This document shows positions 1-11,669 of a DNA stretch of 64,000 bases, piece by piece. The notes under the pieces are model-generated. The model had not been told where the DNA came from, made no database searches, and was given only the letters and a program-made list of their open reading frames with translations. The stretch covers positions 682,001-746,000 of the forward strand of contig NC_041778.1 of NCBI RefSeq assembly GCF_900090045.1, written 5' to 3'. The stretch's first letter is position 1; each line of letters starts with the position of its first letter. The position numbers and the translations under genes were made by a program. The stretch comes from Plasmodium malariae (Eukaryota; Apicomplexa; Aconoidasida; Haemosporida; Plasmodiidae).

Positions 1-306
1 ACTCAGTCAGATTTTAGTGGAAAATCAGCGTCAACATTTGAAATTTTAATAAATTCCACACATTTGTTATCTAGAGCAAATGATACACATAGGGAGCTTT
101 TGCAATGGCTGTCTGATAGAGAAAATACCTATTTTAGGTTTAATGTGCCAAATATAGGTGATATAAATATAGACAGTCAAGATGTTAGAGATTTCGATCT
201 AATTGCAAAAGCAACACGCGATTACTTATTTGATGAAAAGTATTACGAGATAAAAAGATTGGCGCATAAGCTAGCCAATAATTACATCCGTTCCAAGTAC
301 CTTTAA
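1..306 (+). CDS. Patatin-like phospholipase, C-terminal end (partial)
   Basis: The reading frame is open from base 1 to a TAA at 304-306, giving the last 101 residues of a protein that starts outside the window. The segment around FRFNVPNIGDINID, followed by a helical tail, resembles the C-terminal part of patatin/iPLA2 phospholipases, which hydrolyse acyl chains from phospholipids. The catalytic GXSXG serine and the Asp lie upstream and cannot be seen here. The gene is convergent with P230, and a patatin-like phospholipase next to P230 is what I know from P. falciparum chromosome 2, which supports the call. Protein similarity over so short a tail is modest, so much of the confidence comes from position. 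Confidence 0.66.
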   Translation, partial: TQSDFSGKSASTFEILINSTHLLSRANDTHRELLQWLSDRENTYFRFNVPNIGDINIDSQDVRDFDLIAKATRDYLFDEKYYEIKRLAHKLANNYIRSKYL

Positions 307-377
307 AAAATAAAGTAGTGCACGTTAAAGCGGTGTTTTTTTGATGGGTGAGTAAGGAGCCACATGCGCGATTGTGC

Positions 378-414
<37 letters not shown>

Positions 415-701
415 CATTTATTTATATTTACATTTATATTTGTGCATTTCTTCCCATTTAACATGCACAGTTCTGTGCACACATTTTATATCCCTTTACA
501 GTATTAGATTGTTCAGGATGACCTCAAAATCTACTAAGTTGTCTCATTATGTATTTCCCATTTTTTAGGCTTATGAAATGTACATTAACTTATTTTATCT
601 TTCCATTTTTCCATATCTCATTACCTGACCATTATTCTGTACTGTTTTATTTTACTTGTTAATTTGTATTCGTTATTCTTTTTACGCATTTTACTCTTTT
701 T

Positions 702-732
<31 letters not shown>

Positions 733-1744
733 GGCATTTTTTTTTTTTCCCTTTTTTTTTTTTTTTTTACCGTTAACTTTTATATGCAAATGGGAAAACC
801 TTGGACCATTAGCAGTATTATATATATATGTATATGTATATATATATAGCAAGTGAGTTTTTTTTTTGGGAACGAAAGTAGCCATTCCGCGTTGATCTGC
901 GTTTAACATGTTCATAATTAGTTAACCTCTCAGCAGTTTAACCGCTTAACCGATTGATCATTTAATTTTTTTTTTTTTTTTTTATTACGGGTGAGGTCTT
1001 TCTCAACTGTACAATGAAAAAGGTGCCAACTGTTTTGAACACCAGTATATATATATAGATGTACATATACATACGTGCATACGTATGTGTGATAAAAGCG
1101 CGCGCAGGTTTTCCTTTTCTCCAATTTTGCCAAAATATTTAACCACTTTGATATGATGTGAATATGTAGTTAATACACAGGAAGGTGGAACAAATAAGGG
1201 AAAGAACTAAATGTAACTGTCTTCCCCTTTTTCATAAATAAAGCAAAAATCGAAAGGACGGGGAAAAAACGATAAAATAAAAAAAGTTGAGTAAAAAAAT
1301 TAAGTAATAAAGCAAAGGAGTATGCCGCAACGTACCAAACACGTATATCTCTACACATACATATGCACACCACTGCTCGAAATATATGCATTGGAAGAAC
1401 ACCCATGAACGTGCTTACACTCTTAGGTGTACTGCGTGGAAACAATTTTTTTTTTCGTACTAATCTGAGCAGGTGTGGATGCCGTGATGATGTATTAGTG
1501 AAGGAGGAGGGCATGAAAAAGATATATAAAAAAAAAAAAAAAAAAAATATACACATATAATATATACATGTGCAAATACATATACACATACATAAACACA
1601 TACATAAATACATACATATACACCTACATAAACACTTACTTATGCACGTACATATATATATAGGTTCTCATGTGCCCTCCTGCGCGTAGTTGTACATCCG
1701 CTTCTGAGAACGAGTGGTTGCTGGCTTGGGGGGGCGCACTATTT
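307..1744. other. Convergent intergenic region, phospholipase / P230 3' ends
   Basis: About 1.4 kb between two stop codons. It holds a (TA)n tract at 381-412, poly(T) runs at 707-732, 740-768 and 967-983, further TA-rich microsatellites near 820-850 and 1050-1080, a poly(A) run at 1529-1547, and an ATACATA-type repeat at 1555-1640. A GC-richer patch at 1670-1740 lies just 3' of P230. I see no supportable gene; the small ORFs are simple-repeat artefacts. Confidence 0.7.
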
Positions 1745-4700
1745 TTAGGGTTTTCTCAAATACTTGGAAAATGCTCCCGTCTTGGAATTGAAGTACTTGA
1801 TGAAGGATCTAGTTGTAAGGGTTGAGTTTTCATGATGCGGCTCATACAATATGTTAATAGTGTACGTAGAATAACTAGAAACACATGTGCATGAAAAGTT
1901 GAGTTTCTTTGGTTCATCATTAAGAGTAATATATGAAAGAGTATATCCTAAAGTATTCTGTTTGACCTGATCATGTTCAGAATTTCCAGATAAATCCGTA
2001 ATCTTTTTAACTCTTTTACTATCCGTATTATCATAAACAGAGGTAAAGCAGTTGTCAGGTTCTACTTGGTAGTTACTTAAGCAAGCAAAGCCAGCAAAAC
2101 TATTATTTCCAAAGGTAATTGTGCATTCTTTGACTTCGTTAGGAGTAGGTATATAAGACTGAGAGAATAAATGTGCATAGTTACCTGTAAAATCGCATCC
2201 ACTAACTTCTTTGTAGCCTTGATTTACATTAATATATATCTTTACCATATTACCATAAAGTATTTTTTGATTTTGAGTAATTGATGAGAATCTATTATTA
2301 AATTCAATCGAAAATTCAACTGATTTAGGAACATAAGGAGGTATTCTTAAAATATATTCGCTTATATTAGTCCTTGAATCATATTTATCAGATACGATTG
2401 CACCTGGTAATATATCCTCAATATTTGTAGGTATATTATGATATAACACTTTTTCTTTTAAATTTAAAGGATTTAAAAAACATTTCTCATAGTTCAATTT
2501 TTTATTTGTTGGGTACTTAATAATTAGCTTATCCCATCTGGATATATTAGCTGTGTATTTAATAAGAGAAGTATTTTTTAGTTCATCCATTTGCATACTA
2601 CTGATAATATTACATGTAGAAACCTTCTTAGAATGATCATATGTACAAACATTACTTTCACCGATTATATTACTTTCTTTATTTACTAAATTTTCGTCAA
2701 TTTTCATTTTTACAATATTTTTATCGCATGTACAAATAAAGACTTTATTTAACTCCTTAATGTCCTTCAAAGTGTTTGGTAACACTAAATAAGAGTATGT
2801 ACTTTCCTTATCATCTACATTGTTTATAGGTATAGCGTGTTCAATTACGGAAGTAGTCTTTACTTTATGTGTGCTTTCATACTTGTCATACTTATCAGCA
2901 GTAGCGTTTACCTCTTCTACTCCATCTTCAATATAGTACATATCGTTAAAGCAGTTGACAGGTTTTAGTTTCCCCTTTGGACAATTTAACCCAACGACTG
3001 TATTAGATATTAATGGTATTTCACACATGAGCTCGTTCTTTTCATTTTTCTTATGTGTCAAAAATGAATTAGGACTATTCTGTTCATTTATAAAATCGCA
3101 TCCGCTTATTACATTTTTATTTGCTGATATATGTACGTGCACAATACCAAGCGATGTATCCTTTTTTTTAGGTTTTTTTGATGATGACTTTCCACAAAAA
3201 ATTTGAAAATTTAAATCTTTATGTACATAAGGAGGTACGAGAAAGCTAGCTATACCATCAATGGGTAATTTTGTAGTTTTTATCTTCTGATCCTTTTCTG
3301 ATTTGTTTTTTAAGAATAGAACACCTGGTAACGCATCTACTAATTTGACTACTGTGTTGTCTACAATAACTTCTTCAACACCTTTTGGCGGATAAAAGAT
3401 ATGATAATCTTGCCAATCTTCTTCTAATTTTCTTAATTTTTTTAATTCTTCTTGACTAACTCCATAGAAGTTTTTAACGTATATTTCTTTTAGTGTAAAC
3501 GAGTTATTCTTATCATTTATATGAGTAATATATTCCTTCTCATCAATAGTAACAATTACCTTTTTATCTTCAGCAATTAATCCGGAGGAAGTGTCTTTCA
3601 ATACTACATCTTTATTGTACAAGCATTTAATAGTAACTATGTCTAACCCCTTTGCATTGATTTTGCACGTGTTCCTTTGCAGTTTTCCTTCGACTAAGCT
3701 GAACAGCGATTCATCCGAGTAATCACACGAATAGTTAACCGACTGGCCTAGCATAGCATTCGGGTACTTCTGAATCATATCGACATGCCTTCCAGTAGAA
3801 GTGGAAGTGTAATCTTGTGTTGCTATGAATGGTTCTCGTTTTTCCTCTTCCAAATCGGCATTAACTTTATACTTGTAGGGGAAGAACACCTTTTCGACGA
3901 GATCAATTTTTTTCTTGTTTAACGATTCAAAGTCGACATTTTCCGTTTGTACGTTCATTGTACCGAATACATTTTTAAGCGGACTATAACAATTACAAGA
4001 AAAATTTAAAATACTGTTAAATGTGTTTGGCACCTTGGCATATGAAGAAGTATAATGATTTTTATAATCGAGTGGTATATTTCCTAAATTGTAATTTTCA
4101 AAATTTAGCTTTTCTAATATATTTGATGAGTAGGAATAATAATTATGAACCTGTTCATCTTCTTTATTATCCTCTTTCATTTGATATAAAATTTCTTTAA
4201 GTTTTAAATCATATTTTATATTACTAATGTAATTTATATCTTCATCATCTTCTGGTGAAGATTTGTAATATTCTAATAAGATATTACTAAAACATGCTTG
4301 AGGAAAAAGAGTAAATCCTTTAGGACATATAATACCAAGGATATCCCCTTTTTTTATTATTACATTACACTCTTTTTCATTATTTAATGGATTATTCAAT
4401 TCAGTTAGATTATTTTCCGCTTTTGTGAAATCGCATACTTTATAAGTTTCTGAATTTACTTCTATATTTTTTTTAATAGAAATATGTATAAGCCCTCTTT
4501 GCTTAGCTTCAGACGAATCCTTCTTTTCGTTAATAGAAATTTTTAAATTAACGTCTTCAGTAGTAGGTGGGATGAAAAAACTTAATCCTTGTCCCTTTAC
4601 TCCTTTTTTTTCAAATGTAAAAACTCTATTTCCATATACTCCTTTTAAAGCTGTACTGAGAGATACTTCCGTTCTATCATTAACCATTACTTTAATATCA

Positions 4701-7700
4701 TCACCTGTAAGGTCCAATGGAGGAATGAGAGAAAATTTTTTATACTCTTCTTTATCTGTGTTCTGTTCACCTAATACAGGTAACTGTACTATCACTTCCG
4801 TAAATATTTGCCCTTCGACTTTACATAAAACGACTTCACCAGGATTAGAAATAAGTGATAGATCTTCATTATCGTAAAAGTTGCATACGTTACTTTTATC
4901 ATGTGTATTAGCAGTTACTGCTTTCAATTCATCTATATCAGTTGCATCTTTATTTATTGTTACCTTCATTGTTCCTTTAGTATTGTCATCGCTTTTCTTA
5001 CAAGAACAAGAAAAAATAAATTTATTTACATATTCTTGTGGTATTTTACCATATGCTATTTTTTTATTCGAATTTTGTAAAGTGAGGATAGTACTATTTG
5101 GTATTATCTCTTTAAACGATTTTACATTTTCCGACTTATCATAAATTTGATGAAAACATGTTTCAGGGTACAAAGTTGTATCCTTGCTACATATAATACC
5201 AAAAGGTTCATTATTTCTAATATTTATTGTGCATTCTTTTGTTTCTCCATTAACTAATTCTATAGACTCAGTTAATATACTACTAGCCGATGAGGAAAAA
5301 TCACAGCCCTTAATTTTTCCTCTATCAAGTCCAGTTCCTCCAACTGGTTCGCTTTTTGCTATATGTATATGAGTTATGCCATTATACCCAGCATTTTTTT
5401 CTATTTCTTTATATTCTGTATTATTGCAATGCACTTTGAAAGATGTATCTTTCGAAATGATGGGTGGTATAACTATACCTGCATAAGAAGTGAAGGGGTC
5501 TTTCTTTTTTAAAATTTTCATAGAGGAATATATAACTCCAGGTAGAAGTTCACTCAAACTTACTTCTTTATCATCCTCTTCTTCTTCATTTATAACCATT
5601 TCAAAGAAGTTTTTCGGCTTTAGACTAAATTTAGTGAAACATTTTTCAAAAGTGCTATCATCTAGAGGTGTGGAATCTATTTCTAATGCCAATGTACTTT
5701 CTGATTTGACATCCCCAATGAGTGCAATAACTTCTTTTTGCAGTTCATCATGCTCTTCCTCTTCTTTCTCTGCCTTTGCAGTAACATATGCATCAGTTCC
5801 TGTAGGGCATTTTACATACAAAACATCTAGTGGTTTCATCTCAGTGTAACAGTGTATATTTGTTTCTATTCCTCCTTTTGCAGAGTTAGAGATAAGTAGA
5901 TTCTTTTTAGAAAAATCGCACACGTGTATATTATCACCAACCTTTACTGGTTTCATTAGTTTTGGTGCCTTTAGATTAACTTCTAGGGTATATATTTTGA
6001 ATGCACTTTGTTCTAATTCTTGTATATCTGTTGTAATTTCTTTTTCTATTTCATCATCGTATATATTTTCCCATGAATCATACTCATCTAGTGATTTGTG
6101 TACTTCTTCTATTACTCCATCATTTGGATCAGAACCAAAACCAGATGAATAATTACATGTATCACTAGAAGCTAGTGCATCTATAATGTCATCAGGATTT
6201 TCATCAGACTGTGTTTTCCTTTTATTTTCTATTTCATTAAAAAGAGAAATAATAGTATTTGCTTTATGAGATAAGTACATATTCATTGTACTCATAACAT
6301 ATTTCTTTTTAGAAGCAACACCTTTGTTATAATCATCCTTTTTAATTTTCATCTTTTTGTAGATAATATCTAGTAGAGTTGGACTTAACGATGCTGCTTT
6401 TACGTTATAATTTTTTCCAAGATAGACACAAATACATTTAAAGGTTAAATCAGCACTTGTAACAACTGGTATTTCTATATAGTTAAATTGATGTTTATAT
6501 GTATAATTGGCCATATTATTTTTTAAATTGAGTAGGTGTGAAATATTAGTTACATTATCATTTACAATAGCATCTCTAAAACAGCTAGTTAGTTTGACTG
6601 TGCCTGAGGGGCAAACAAAACCTACAATATCTTTTGTAGATGCATCAACTGTGCATTTTTCCCCGTCTTTTACATTTTCAAATATTTCTGCTTTACTACT
6701 TTCACTGAAATCGCATCCTTTAATTTTTTTTTTTTCCCTCTTTGGAATTTTAATGTTATATATTACTCTTGTTCCTTTCTTGTTATTATAATGAGTGTTG
6801 CTATTATCACATGTAATTCTAAATTCATGCTCCTCCTTTATGTAGTATGGGAAAAAAATATATAGATGAGATAAGTCTACCTTCTCCTGTTTATAATGAT
6901 CTATCATCCCTCTGGTTTTATGTAATAACTCAGAGTGAGGTATCAATTTTTCTAATTCTTTTTGAGTGAATATCTTCAATTCATCTTCCTTTGTTGGCTT
7001 TATTGTATTATACATAATGTTAATATTTTCATATATAAGAAAATCTTTCGAAGGGCAGAAGATTTCTACATAATTTAAAAATTCTGTTGCTTCGATTGTA
7101 CATGTATGTTCTATGTTCTTATCGTCCCATTTGACTAAAGCCGGTTCGATATATGTTTTGTTCTCACATATGTAAAGATTATCTTCATTAATAGCGACTG
7201 TGTTAATTTCCTTTTTAAGATTTTTTTCATCGTCCACGTTAGTAGCTTTCTTAATAATTATTTTCATTTCTTTTACAACTGCGTTTACTGTACATTTGCA
7301 GCTCACTTTTATATCTTCTTCCTTATTGTGGACAGGAATTTTCAAAAATGTTGGTGTTGCTTTGCCATTTATATTATACACCTGTACCCCTCCTAGTATT
7401 TCGTTCATATCTTTTTTTAAATTATTTTCATACACATTTTTAAAGCAATCTTCTGGGTCGAGGGAAATATTTGTAGAATCCTCTTCTTCTGTATATATAG
7501 TATTTAAACAGTTCAAACCGATTATATCATCTTTATACGCATCTACTGTACACTCATTTGTAGAAGATTCAATATTTTCAGAAAAATAATCAACCTTTGT
7601 TGGATGGAAATTACATCCCTTTATCTTCTGTTCATTCTTAGATATTAGTAGTTCTACCACTCCAATATTTCCACCTGCTTTACTGTTGTTACAACCCATA

Positions 7701-10579
7701 AGAAAATAAAATGGTTGATTTGTTTCTATATATGGAGGAATTTGAATCGTTACATCTAAAGTACTACTATCAGAATCGTTTACATCTACGTTTAAGTAAC
7801 GAATATGTTCATTAATAGGTATAATATCTTGTGAGTCTAAGTAGGTCAACATATGAACAATAGTATCGGTAGAAGAAAGAGACTCTTCAAAATATTTTGC
7901 ATTTTTATGGTTTTTTAAAAGAGCATTTTTTTTAATTTCATTTTTTGCAATTTTATTAAAAGGAAATACAAATAAAGATGGGTATTCATTATAATATTGG
8001 GCATTTTTCATATGAAAATTCATGTACTTTTTTAAAAAATGGTATTGTATATCGAACTCAAATTTATATACATCCTTCTTAGTTTTTAACGTTTTGGGAA
8101 GCATCTCCATATCTTTATATTTCCCTTCATCCATATTACATTTCATTTTAAATATATCAAATTCTTTTAAATTTTTTTTACATATTATTACTTTTTTTTC
8201 CTCTCCTCCCGATGATGGAGTATCTAATACATCTGTGAAATCACAAGTAAATTCTTCTTTTCCCTGTGTCTTTACTGCTACTTGATTTATTTTATTTAAT
8301 GCATGAAATGCACCTAGTAATTCAAACAACGACATATTAATTTCATGGTTTATGCCTACATATACTAAAAAAGAGGAATCATCATTTAGAGTAATAGTAC
8401 AAAATAAGCTTAACGAATCTCTAAAACTGGATGGTATATGCACATATTTAACATTAAAATATTTCTCATCTCTATCTTTATTATAAATTACTGCACTGTT
8501 GATCAATTCAGTTAAGCTTTTTTTTTTCTTATCCCATTTACTATGGTTTGTATGTTGAATCATTTCTTCAAAACATGTAGTCGATTTTGTATTACCAGGA
8601 AACATAATTCCACCAATATCTCCACTATTTAATTGAAATAAACATGGATATGTGCTATTTTTTATGTCTATTTTTTTTTGGAAAAATGTTTTATTCTGTT
8701 CTGAGTAATCACATCCTTTAATTAATTTTCCGTATGGCTCTATTGTTATTTCTGCTACTCCTCTATTCCCTTTTTTATCATCATCTGTTGATTTAGAATT
8801 ATCACATATGAAATATATTGTAGTCTGTTTATCAACCATTGGAGGAAGTATAAATTCTATGCTTCCCTGTTCAAAATCATTTTTTTTCTCATTCACTTTA
8901 GGAGGTATAAGTATGCCATAAATCAATTCAGACAGCTTCTTTTCTTTCAATTTTTCATTTCCACCTTTTGATTCTCCTATATATAATGTAACAAATGGAG
9001 CCTTTTTCGGAAAGTATTCAATCGATTTGTATGACTTCTCTTCCGAATTAACTACTGGACATATTATTTTTATCTTACCTAAAGGATCTGTTATCTTTAT
9101 ATTGCAATTTTTTACTTTAGACTTTTCTTCTATTGGTTTTATTTGTTCTGTGAAATCACACACATATTCTTTGTTTGTATTATTTGATGAAAATTGCTCA
9201 GTTTGTAAACTTGGAACTCCCTCTTCTCCGCTTATGGTCACTTCAAACTCTTCATTTACTTTGTCTATATCGTCATTTAAATCTTGTAAGGACATAGATA
9301 TATCACCCTCTTGTCCGTAGTCGCTATGAGTACTACTTTCGTTATATTCCTGATCCTCCATTCCCTGCAATTCGTAAGTTGGAGAGTTACTTTCGTCTGA
9401 ATATTCATCGCCGTCGTTATCTATTCCACCTTCTTCCGCATCGTAGTTTTCCTCTCCACCTTCTTCCGCACCGTCGTTATCTATTCCATCTTCTTCCGCA
9501 CCGTCGTTATCTATTCCATCTTCTTCCGCACCGTCGTTCTCCTCTCCATATTCTTCCGCACCGTCGTTATCTATTCCACCTTCTTCCTCACCGTCGTTTT
9601 CCTCTCCATCTTCTTCCACACCGTCGTTATCTATTCCATCTTCTTCCACACCGTCGTTATCTATTCCATCTTCTTCCGCACCATCGTTATCTATTCCATC
9701 TTCTTCCGCACCGTCGTTATCTGTTCCACCTTCTTCCGCACCGTCGTTATCTGTTCCACCTTCTTCCGCACCGTCGTTTTCCTCTCTACCTTCTTCTACA
9801 TACTCGTCATCCCCTGGTATGTCCTCCTCCAAATACCTGCCTTCCCGAGATACATACCTATTAGTATGTGTACTTCTCCACATAACAAATCCGTGCGTTT
9901 TTTCCTGAGCATGCAAGAACATTAGGAAGAATTTCCTTATAATACTTTTTAAGGAAATTTTTTTTTTTTTTTTTTTTTTCCTTTTTTTGGTATCATCATA
10001 GTTATCATCATAGTCATCATCGTAGTCATCAGCATTGCCATCCTCCTCATATGTCTTTCCTTCACAGGGATTATCTCCTATCCGTTTTACCTTATTGGAC
10101 ATGCACTTCACAGATATGTTGTTAAGTCCATTTATGCCTTTTTTAATAAATAAAAATAAATTTTCCTTTATATCTTCTTTGTTGAAAATAGTGAGTCTAC
10201 CTGTACCTCTCTCTACCACATCGTTACTCACGAGTCTGCAACTACTACGTTCATGTGCATTTTCATCCTTATACTCGTATAATAATATTTCATTATGTTT
10301 TATTGAGTATATATTTTTTTCTACTCCTTCTTCGTGGTCTTTTCCAAACAATGCTTCATCGTTCCATGTGGTGTAACTATCTCTTCCATTTGTTCTGTCT
10401 ATCCTTGTTGTTATACTTACATCCGTTAGACAATTATAAGTTTTCTCTTTCCGAAATAATTTAAAATTATGAGCATCTCTTTTTGCATTCTCATTTGAAA
10501 TTATTTCATATTTTCTTACTATTATGTAGACAAAAAATGTAAAGAAAAGGACTTTTTTTATCATATTTAATTTACACAT
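1745..10579 (-). CDS. P230: Gamete surface six-cysteine protein P230
   Basis: Single-exon 2944-residue protein starting at ATG 10577-10579, with a hydrophobic signal peptide (about residues 5-22). An acidic tandem repeat occupies roughly residues 260-395. It is followed by 14 s48/45 (six-cysteine) domains in seven A/B pairs. A-type starts (CDFT, CDFS, CDYS) lie near residues 471, 776, 1136, 1553, 1896, 2283 and 2643. B-type starts (mostly GCDF) lie near 624, 988, 1288, 1758, 2050, 2495 and 2796. There is no C-terminal hydrophobic GPI signal, as known for P230, which is held on the gamete surface by P48/45. The family is expressed in gametocytes, is needed for male gamete interaction with red cells, and is a transmission-blocking vaccine target. 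P. falciparum P230 is about 3135 aa, so this copy is slightly shorter. The paralogue P230p follows on the same strand. Confidence 0.97.
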   Translation of the reverse strand: MCKLNMIKKVLFFTFFVYIIVRKYEIISNENAKRDAHNFKLFRKEKTYNCLTDVSITTRIDRTNGRDSYTTWNDEALFGKDHEEGVEKNIYSIKHNEILLYEYKDENAHERSSCRLVSNDVVERGTGRLTIFNKEDIKENLFLFIKKGINGLNNISVKCMSNKVKRIGDNPCEGKTYEEDGNADDYDDDYDDNYDDTKKRKKKKKKKISLKSIIRKFFLMFLHAQEKTHGFVMWRSTHTNRYVSREGRYLEEDIPGDDEYVEEGREENDGAEEGGTDNDGAEEGGTDNDGAEEDGIDNDGAEEDGIDNDGVEEDGIDNDGVEEDGEENDGEEEGGIDNDGAEEYGEENDGAEEDGIDNDGAEEDGIDNDGAEEGGEENYDAEEGGIDNDGDEYSDESNSPTYELQGMEDQEYNESSTHSDYGQEGDISMSLQDLNDDIDKVNEEFEVTISGEEGVPSLQTEQFSSNNTNKEYVCDFTEQIKPIEEKSKVKNCNIKITDPLGKIKIICPVVNSEEKSYKSIEYFPKKAPFVTLYIGESKGGNEKLKEKKLSELIYGILIPPKVNEKKNDFEQGSIEFILPPMVDKQTTIYFICDNSKSTDDDKKGNRGVAEITIEPYGKLIKGCDYSEQNKTFFQKKIDIKNSTYPCLFQLNSGDIGGIMFPGNTKSTTCFEEMIQHTNHSKWDKKKKSLTELINSAVIYNKDRDEKYFNVKYVHIPSSFRDSLSLFCTITLNDDSSFLVYVGINHEINMSLFELLGAFHALNKINQVAVKTQGKEEFTCDFTDVLDTPSSGGEEKKVIICKKNLKEFDIFKMKCNMDEGKYKDMEMLPKTLKTKKDVYKFEFDIQYHFLKKYMNFHMKNAQYYNEYPSLFVFPFNKIAKNEIKKNALLKNHKNAKYFEESLSSTDTIVHMLTYLDSQDIIPINEHIRYLNVDVNDSDSSTLDVTIQIPPYIETNQPFYFLMGCNNSKAGGNIGVVELLISKNEQKIKGCNFHPTKVDYFSENIESSTNECTVDAYKDDIIGLNCLNTIYTEEEDSTNISLDPEDCFKNVYENNLKKDMNEILGGVQVYNINGKATPTFLKIPVHNKEEDIKVSCKCTVNAVVKEMKIIIKKATNVDDEKNLKKEINTVAINEDNLYICENKTYIEPALVKWDDKNIEHTCTIEATEFLNYVEIFCPSKDFLIYENINIMYNTIKPTKEDELKIFTQKELEKLIPHSELLHKTRGMIDHYKQEKVDLSHLYIFFPYYIKEEHEFRITCDNSNTHYNNKKGTRVIYNIKIPKREKKKIKGCDFSESSKAEIFENVKDGEKCTVDASTKDIVGFVCPSGTVKLTSCFRDAIVNDNVTNISHLLNLKNNMANYTYKHQFNYIEIPVVTSADLTFKCICVYLGKNYNVKAASLSPTLLDIIYKKMKIKKDDYNKGVASKKKYVMSTMNMYLSHKANTIISLFNEIENKRKTQSDENPDDIIDALASSDTCNYSSGFGSDPNDGVIEEVHKSLDEYDSWENIYDDEIEKEITTDIQELEQSAFKIYTLEVNLKAPKLMKPVKVGDNIHVCDFSKKNLLISNSAKGGIETNIHCYTEMKPLDVLYVKCPTGTDAYVTAKAEKEEEEHDELQKEVIALIGDVKSESTLALEIDSTPLDDSTFEKCFTKFSLKPKNFFEMVINEEEEDDKEVSLSELLPGVIYSSMKILKKKDPFTSYAGIVIPPIISKDTSFKVHCNNTEYKEIEKNAGYNGITHIHIAKSEPVGGTGLDRGKIKGCDFSSSASSILTESIELVNGETKECTINIRNNEPFGIICSKDTTLYPETCFHQIYDKSENVKSFKEIIPNSTILTLQNSNKKIAYGKIPQEYVNKFIFSCSCKKSDDNTKGTMKVTINKDATDIDELKAVTANTHDKSNVCNFYDNEDLSLISNPGEVVLCKVEGQIFTEVIVQLPVLGEQNTDKEEYKKFSLIPPLDLTGDDIKVMVNDRTEVSLSTALKGVYGNRVFTFEKKGVKGQGLSFFIPPTTEDVNLKISINEKKDSSEAKQRGLIHISIKKNIEVNSETYKVCDFTKAENNLTELNNPLNNEKECNVIIKKGDILGIICPKGFTLFPQACFSNILLEYYKSSPEDDEDINYISNIKYDLKLKEILYQMKEDNKEDEQVHNYYSYSSNILEKLNFENYNLGNIPLDYKNHYTSSYAKVPNTFNSILNFSCNCYSPLKNVFGTMNVQTENVDFESLNKKKIDLVEKVFFPYKYKVNADLEEEKREPFIATQDYTSTSTGRHVDMIQKYPNAMLGQSVNYSCDYSDESLFSLVEGKLQRNTCKINAKGLDIVTIKCLYNKDVVLKDTSSGLIAEDKKVIVTIDEKEYITHINDKNNSFTLKEIYVKNFYGVSQEELKKLRKLEEDWQDYHIFYPPKGVEEVIVDNTVVKLVDALPGVLFLKNKSEKDQKIKTTKLPIDGIASFLVPPYVHKDLNFQIFCGKSSSKKPKKKDTSLGIVHVHISANKNVISGCDFINEQNSPNSFLTHKKNEKNELMCEIPLISNTVVGLNCPKGKLKPVNCFNDMYYIEDGVEEVNATADKYDKYESTHKVKTTSVIEHAIPINNVDDKESTYSYLVLPNTLKDIKELNKVFICTCDKNIVKMKIDENLVNKESNIIGESNVCTYDHSKKVSTCNIISSMQMDELKNTSLIKYTANISRWDKLIIKYPTNKKLNYEKCFLNPLNLKEKVLYHNIPTNIEDILPGAIVSDKYDSRTNISEYILRIPPYVPKSVEFSIEFNNRFSSITQNQKILYGNMVKIYINVNQGYKEVSGCDFTGNYAHLFSQSYIPTPNEVKECTITFGNNSFAGFACLSNYQVEPDNCFTSVYDNTDSKRVKKITDLSGNSEHDQVKQNTLGYTLSYITLNDEPKKLNFSCTCVSSYSTYTINILYEPHHENSTLTTRSFIKYFNSKTGAFSKYLRKP
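9400..9800. repeat. Acidic 30-bp tandem repeat inside P230
   Basis: Roughly 12-13 copies of a 30-bp unit, read on the minus strand as variants of DNDGAEEDGI (10 residues; D/G, A/V, GG/DG and EEND variants). It lies between the signal peptide and the first six-cysteine domain, in the region that corresponds to the Glu-rich, processed pro-segment of P. falciparum P230. The complementary strand is also open through the repeat (HLLPHRRYLF-type ORF), a by-product of the 30-bp period. Confidence 0.9.
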
Positions 10580-10866
10580 TTAAAAAGAAAAAGCGAAAAT
10601 TAAAAAAAAAAAAAAAAGAAAAAAAAAAAAAAAGGGAAAATGATATACGAAAAATCAGAAAGACGCATCAAACGTAGGGCGTATTATATACCACTATGCG
10701 TACATATAGTCGTGTGCATGTGCATAATTAAATATTACACAAGCAATTCTCAGACGTTATATAAGTGGATCCATTAAAACACTACAGAAATTATTGGTAC
10801 ACATAGTATGAACAATGTCCAAATGCGCCTATAGCTGTGTGAAGCTTCTCCAAGAAGGGGAAGAAA

Positions 10867-10906
<40 letters not shown>

Positions 10907-11599
10907 AAAGGAAAAGAAAAATGGAAAAAAAAAAAAAAAAAGCAGTTACATATTTGAACAATTTGAATCCAGTTTTTATTTAATTTCCTCTTTTTATTAC
11001 ATTAAAAAATTGTCCACTCAAATCGTTTATTCTCATATGACTATACATTACAATATTTCCCCGCATAAGCCTGTTAATGTGTGTGTGGATATGTGGATAT
11101 ACGGATATACAGATATGTATGTTTATATATATATATATATATTCAGGTATCACTATATTATTCAATACTCAATGACGATTTGTATTTTCTCTATAAAAAT
11201 GCTTGCATAGTAAATCTATAGAGGCTTTTTTTTTTTTCTTTTCTCCCTTAATTTGTATAATTTTTTTTACTAATGATAATTTATTCGCATTTATATTAAA
11301 TTTTTTTTTTTTTTTTTTTTTCATATCTACATTTTATCTTTTAAATTATTTTATTCTTTTTTTCAGTGTCTGTAAGGCTCTTTTCTCGTTTCCCATATTT
11401 TTTAGTTCATTCCGCTTCCTTTTATAGATTAAATTTTTTTTTTTTTGGTTTGAGTAAGCTGTAAAGTTTGGACACGGAAAATATAAGAAATGTGTGATGT
11501 GGAAAAGGGAAAGGGAAAAAAAAAAAAAGGATAGAAAGGTTGAAGAAGGATAGGAATAGAAAGGAAAGAAAGGTTTTTTGTATTTCCTTGTACACACCT

Positions 11600-11601
11600 A
11601 A

Positions 11602-11664
<63 letters not shown>
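11600..11664. repeat. (TA)n microsatellite
   Basis: Nearly pure TA dinucleotide run of about 60 bp upstream of P230. Confidence 0.95.

Positions 11665-11669
<5 letters not shown>

Noticed and set aside
9379..9864. 161-codon plus-strand ORF with RRYLFHLLPH repeats
   Set aside because: It is the antisense of the 30-bp acidic repeat inside P230; the period keeps both strands open.
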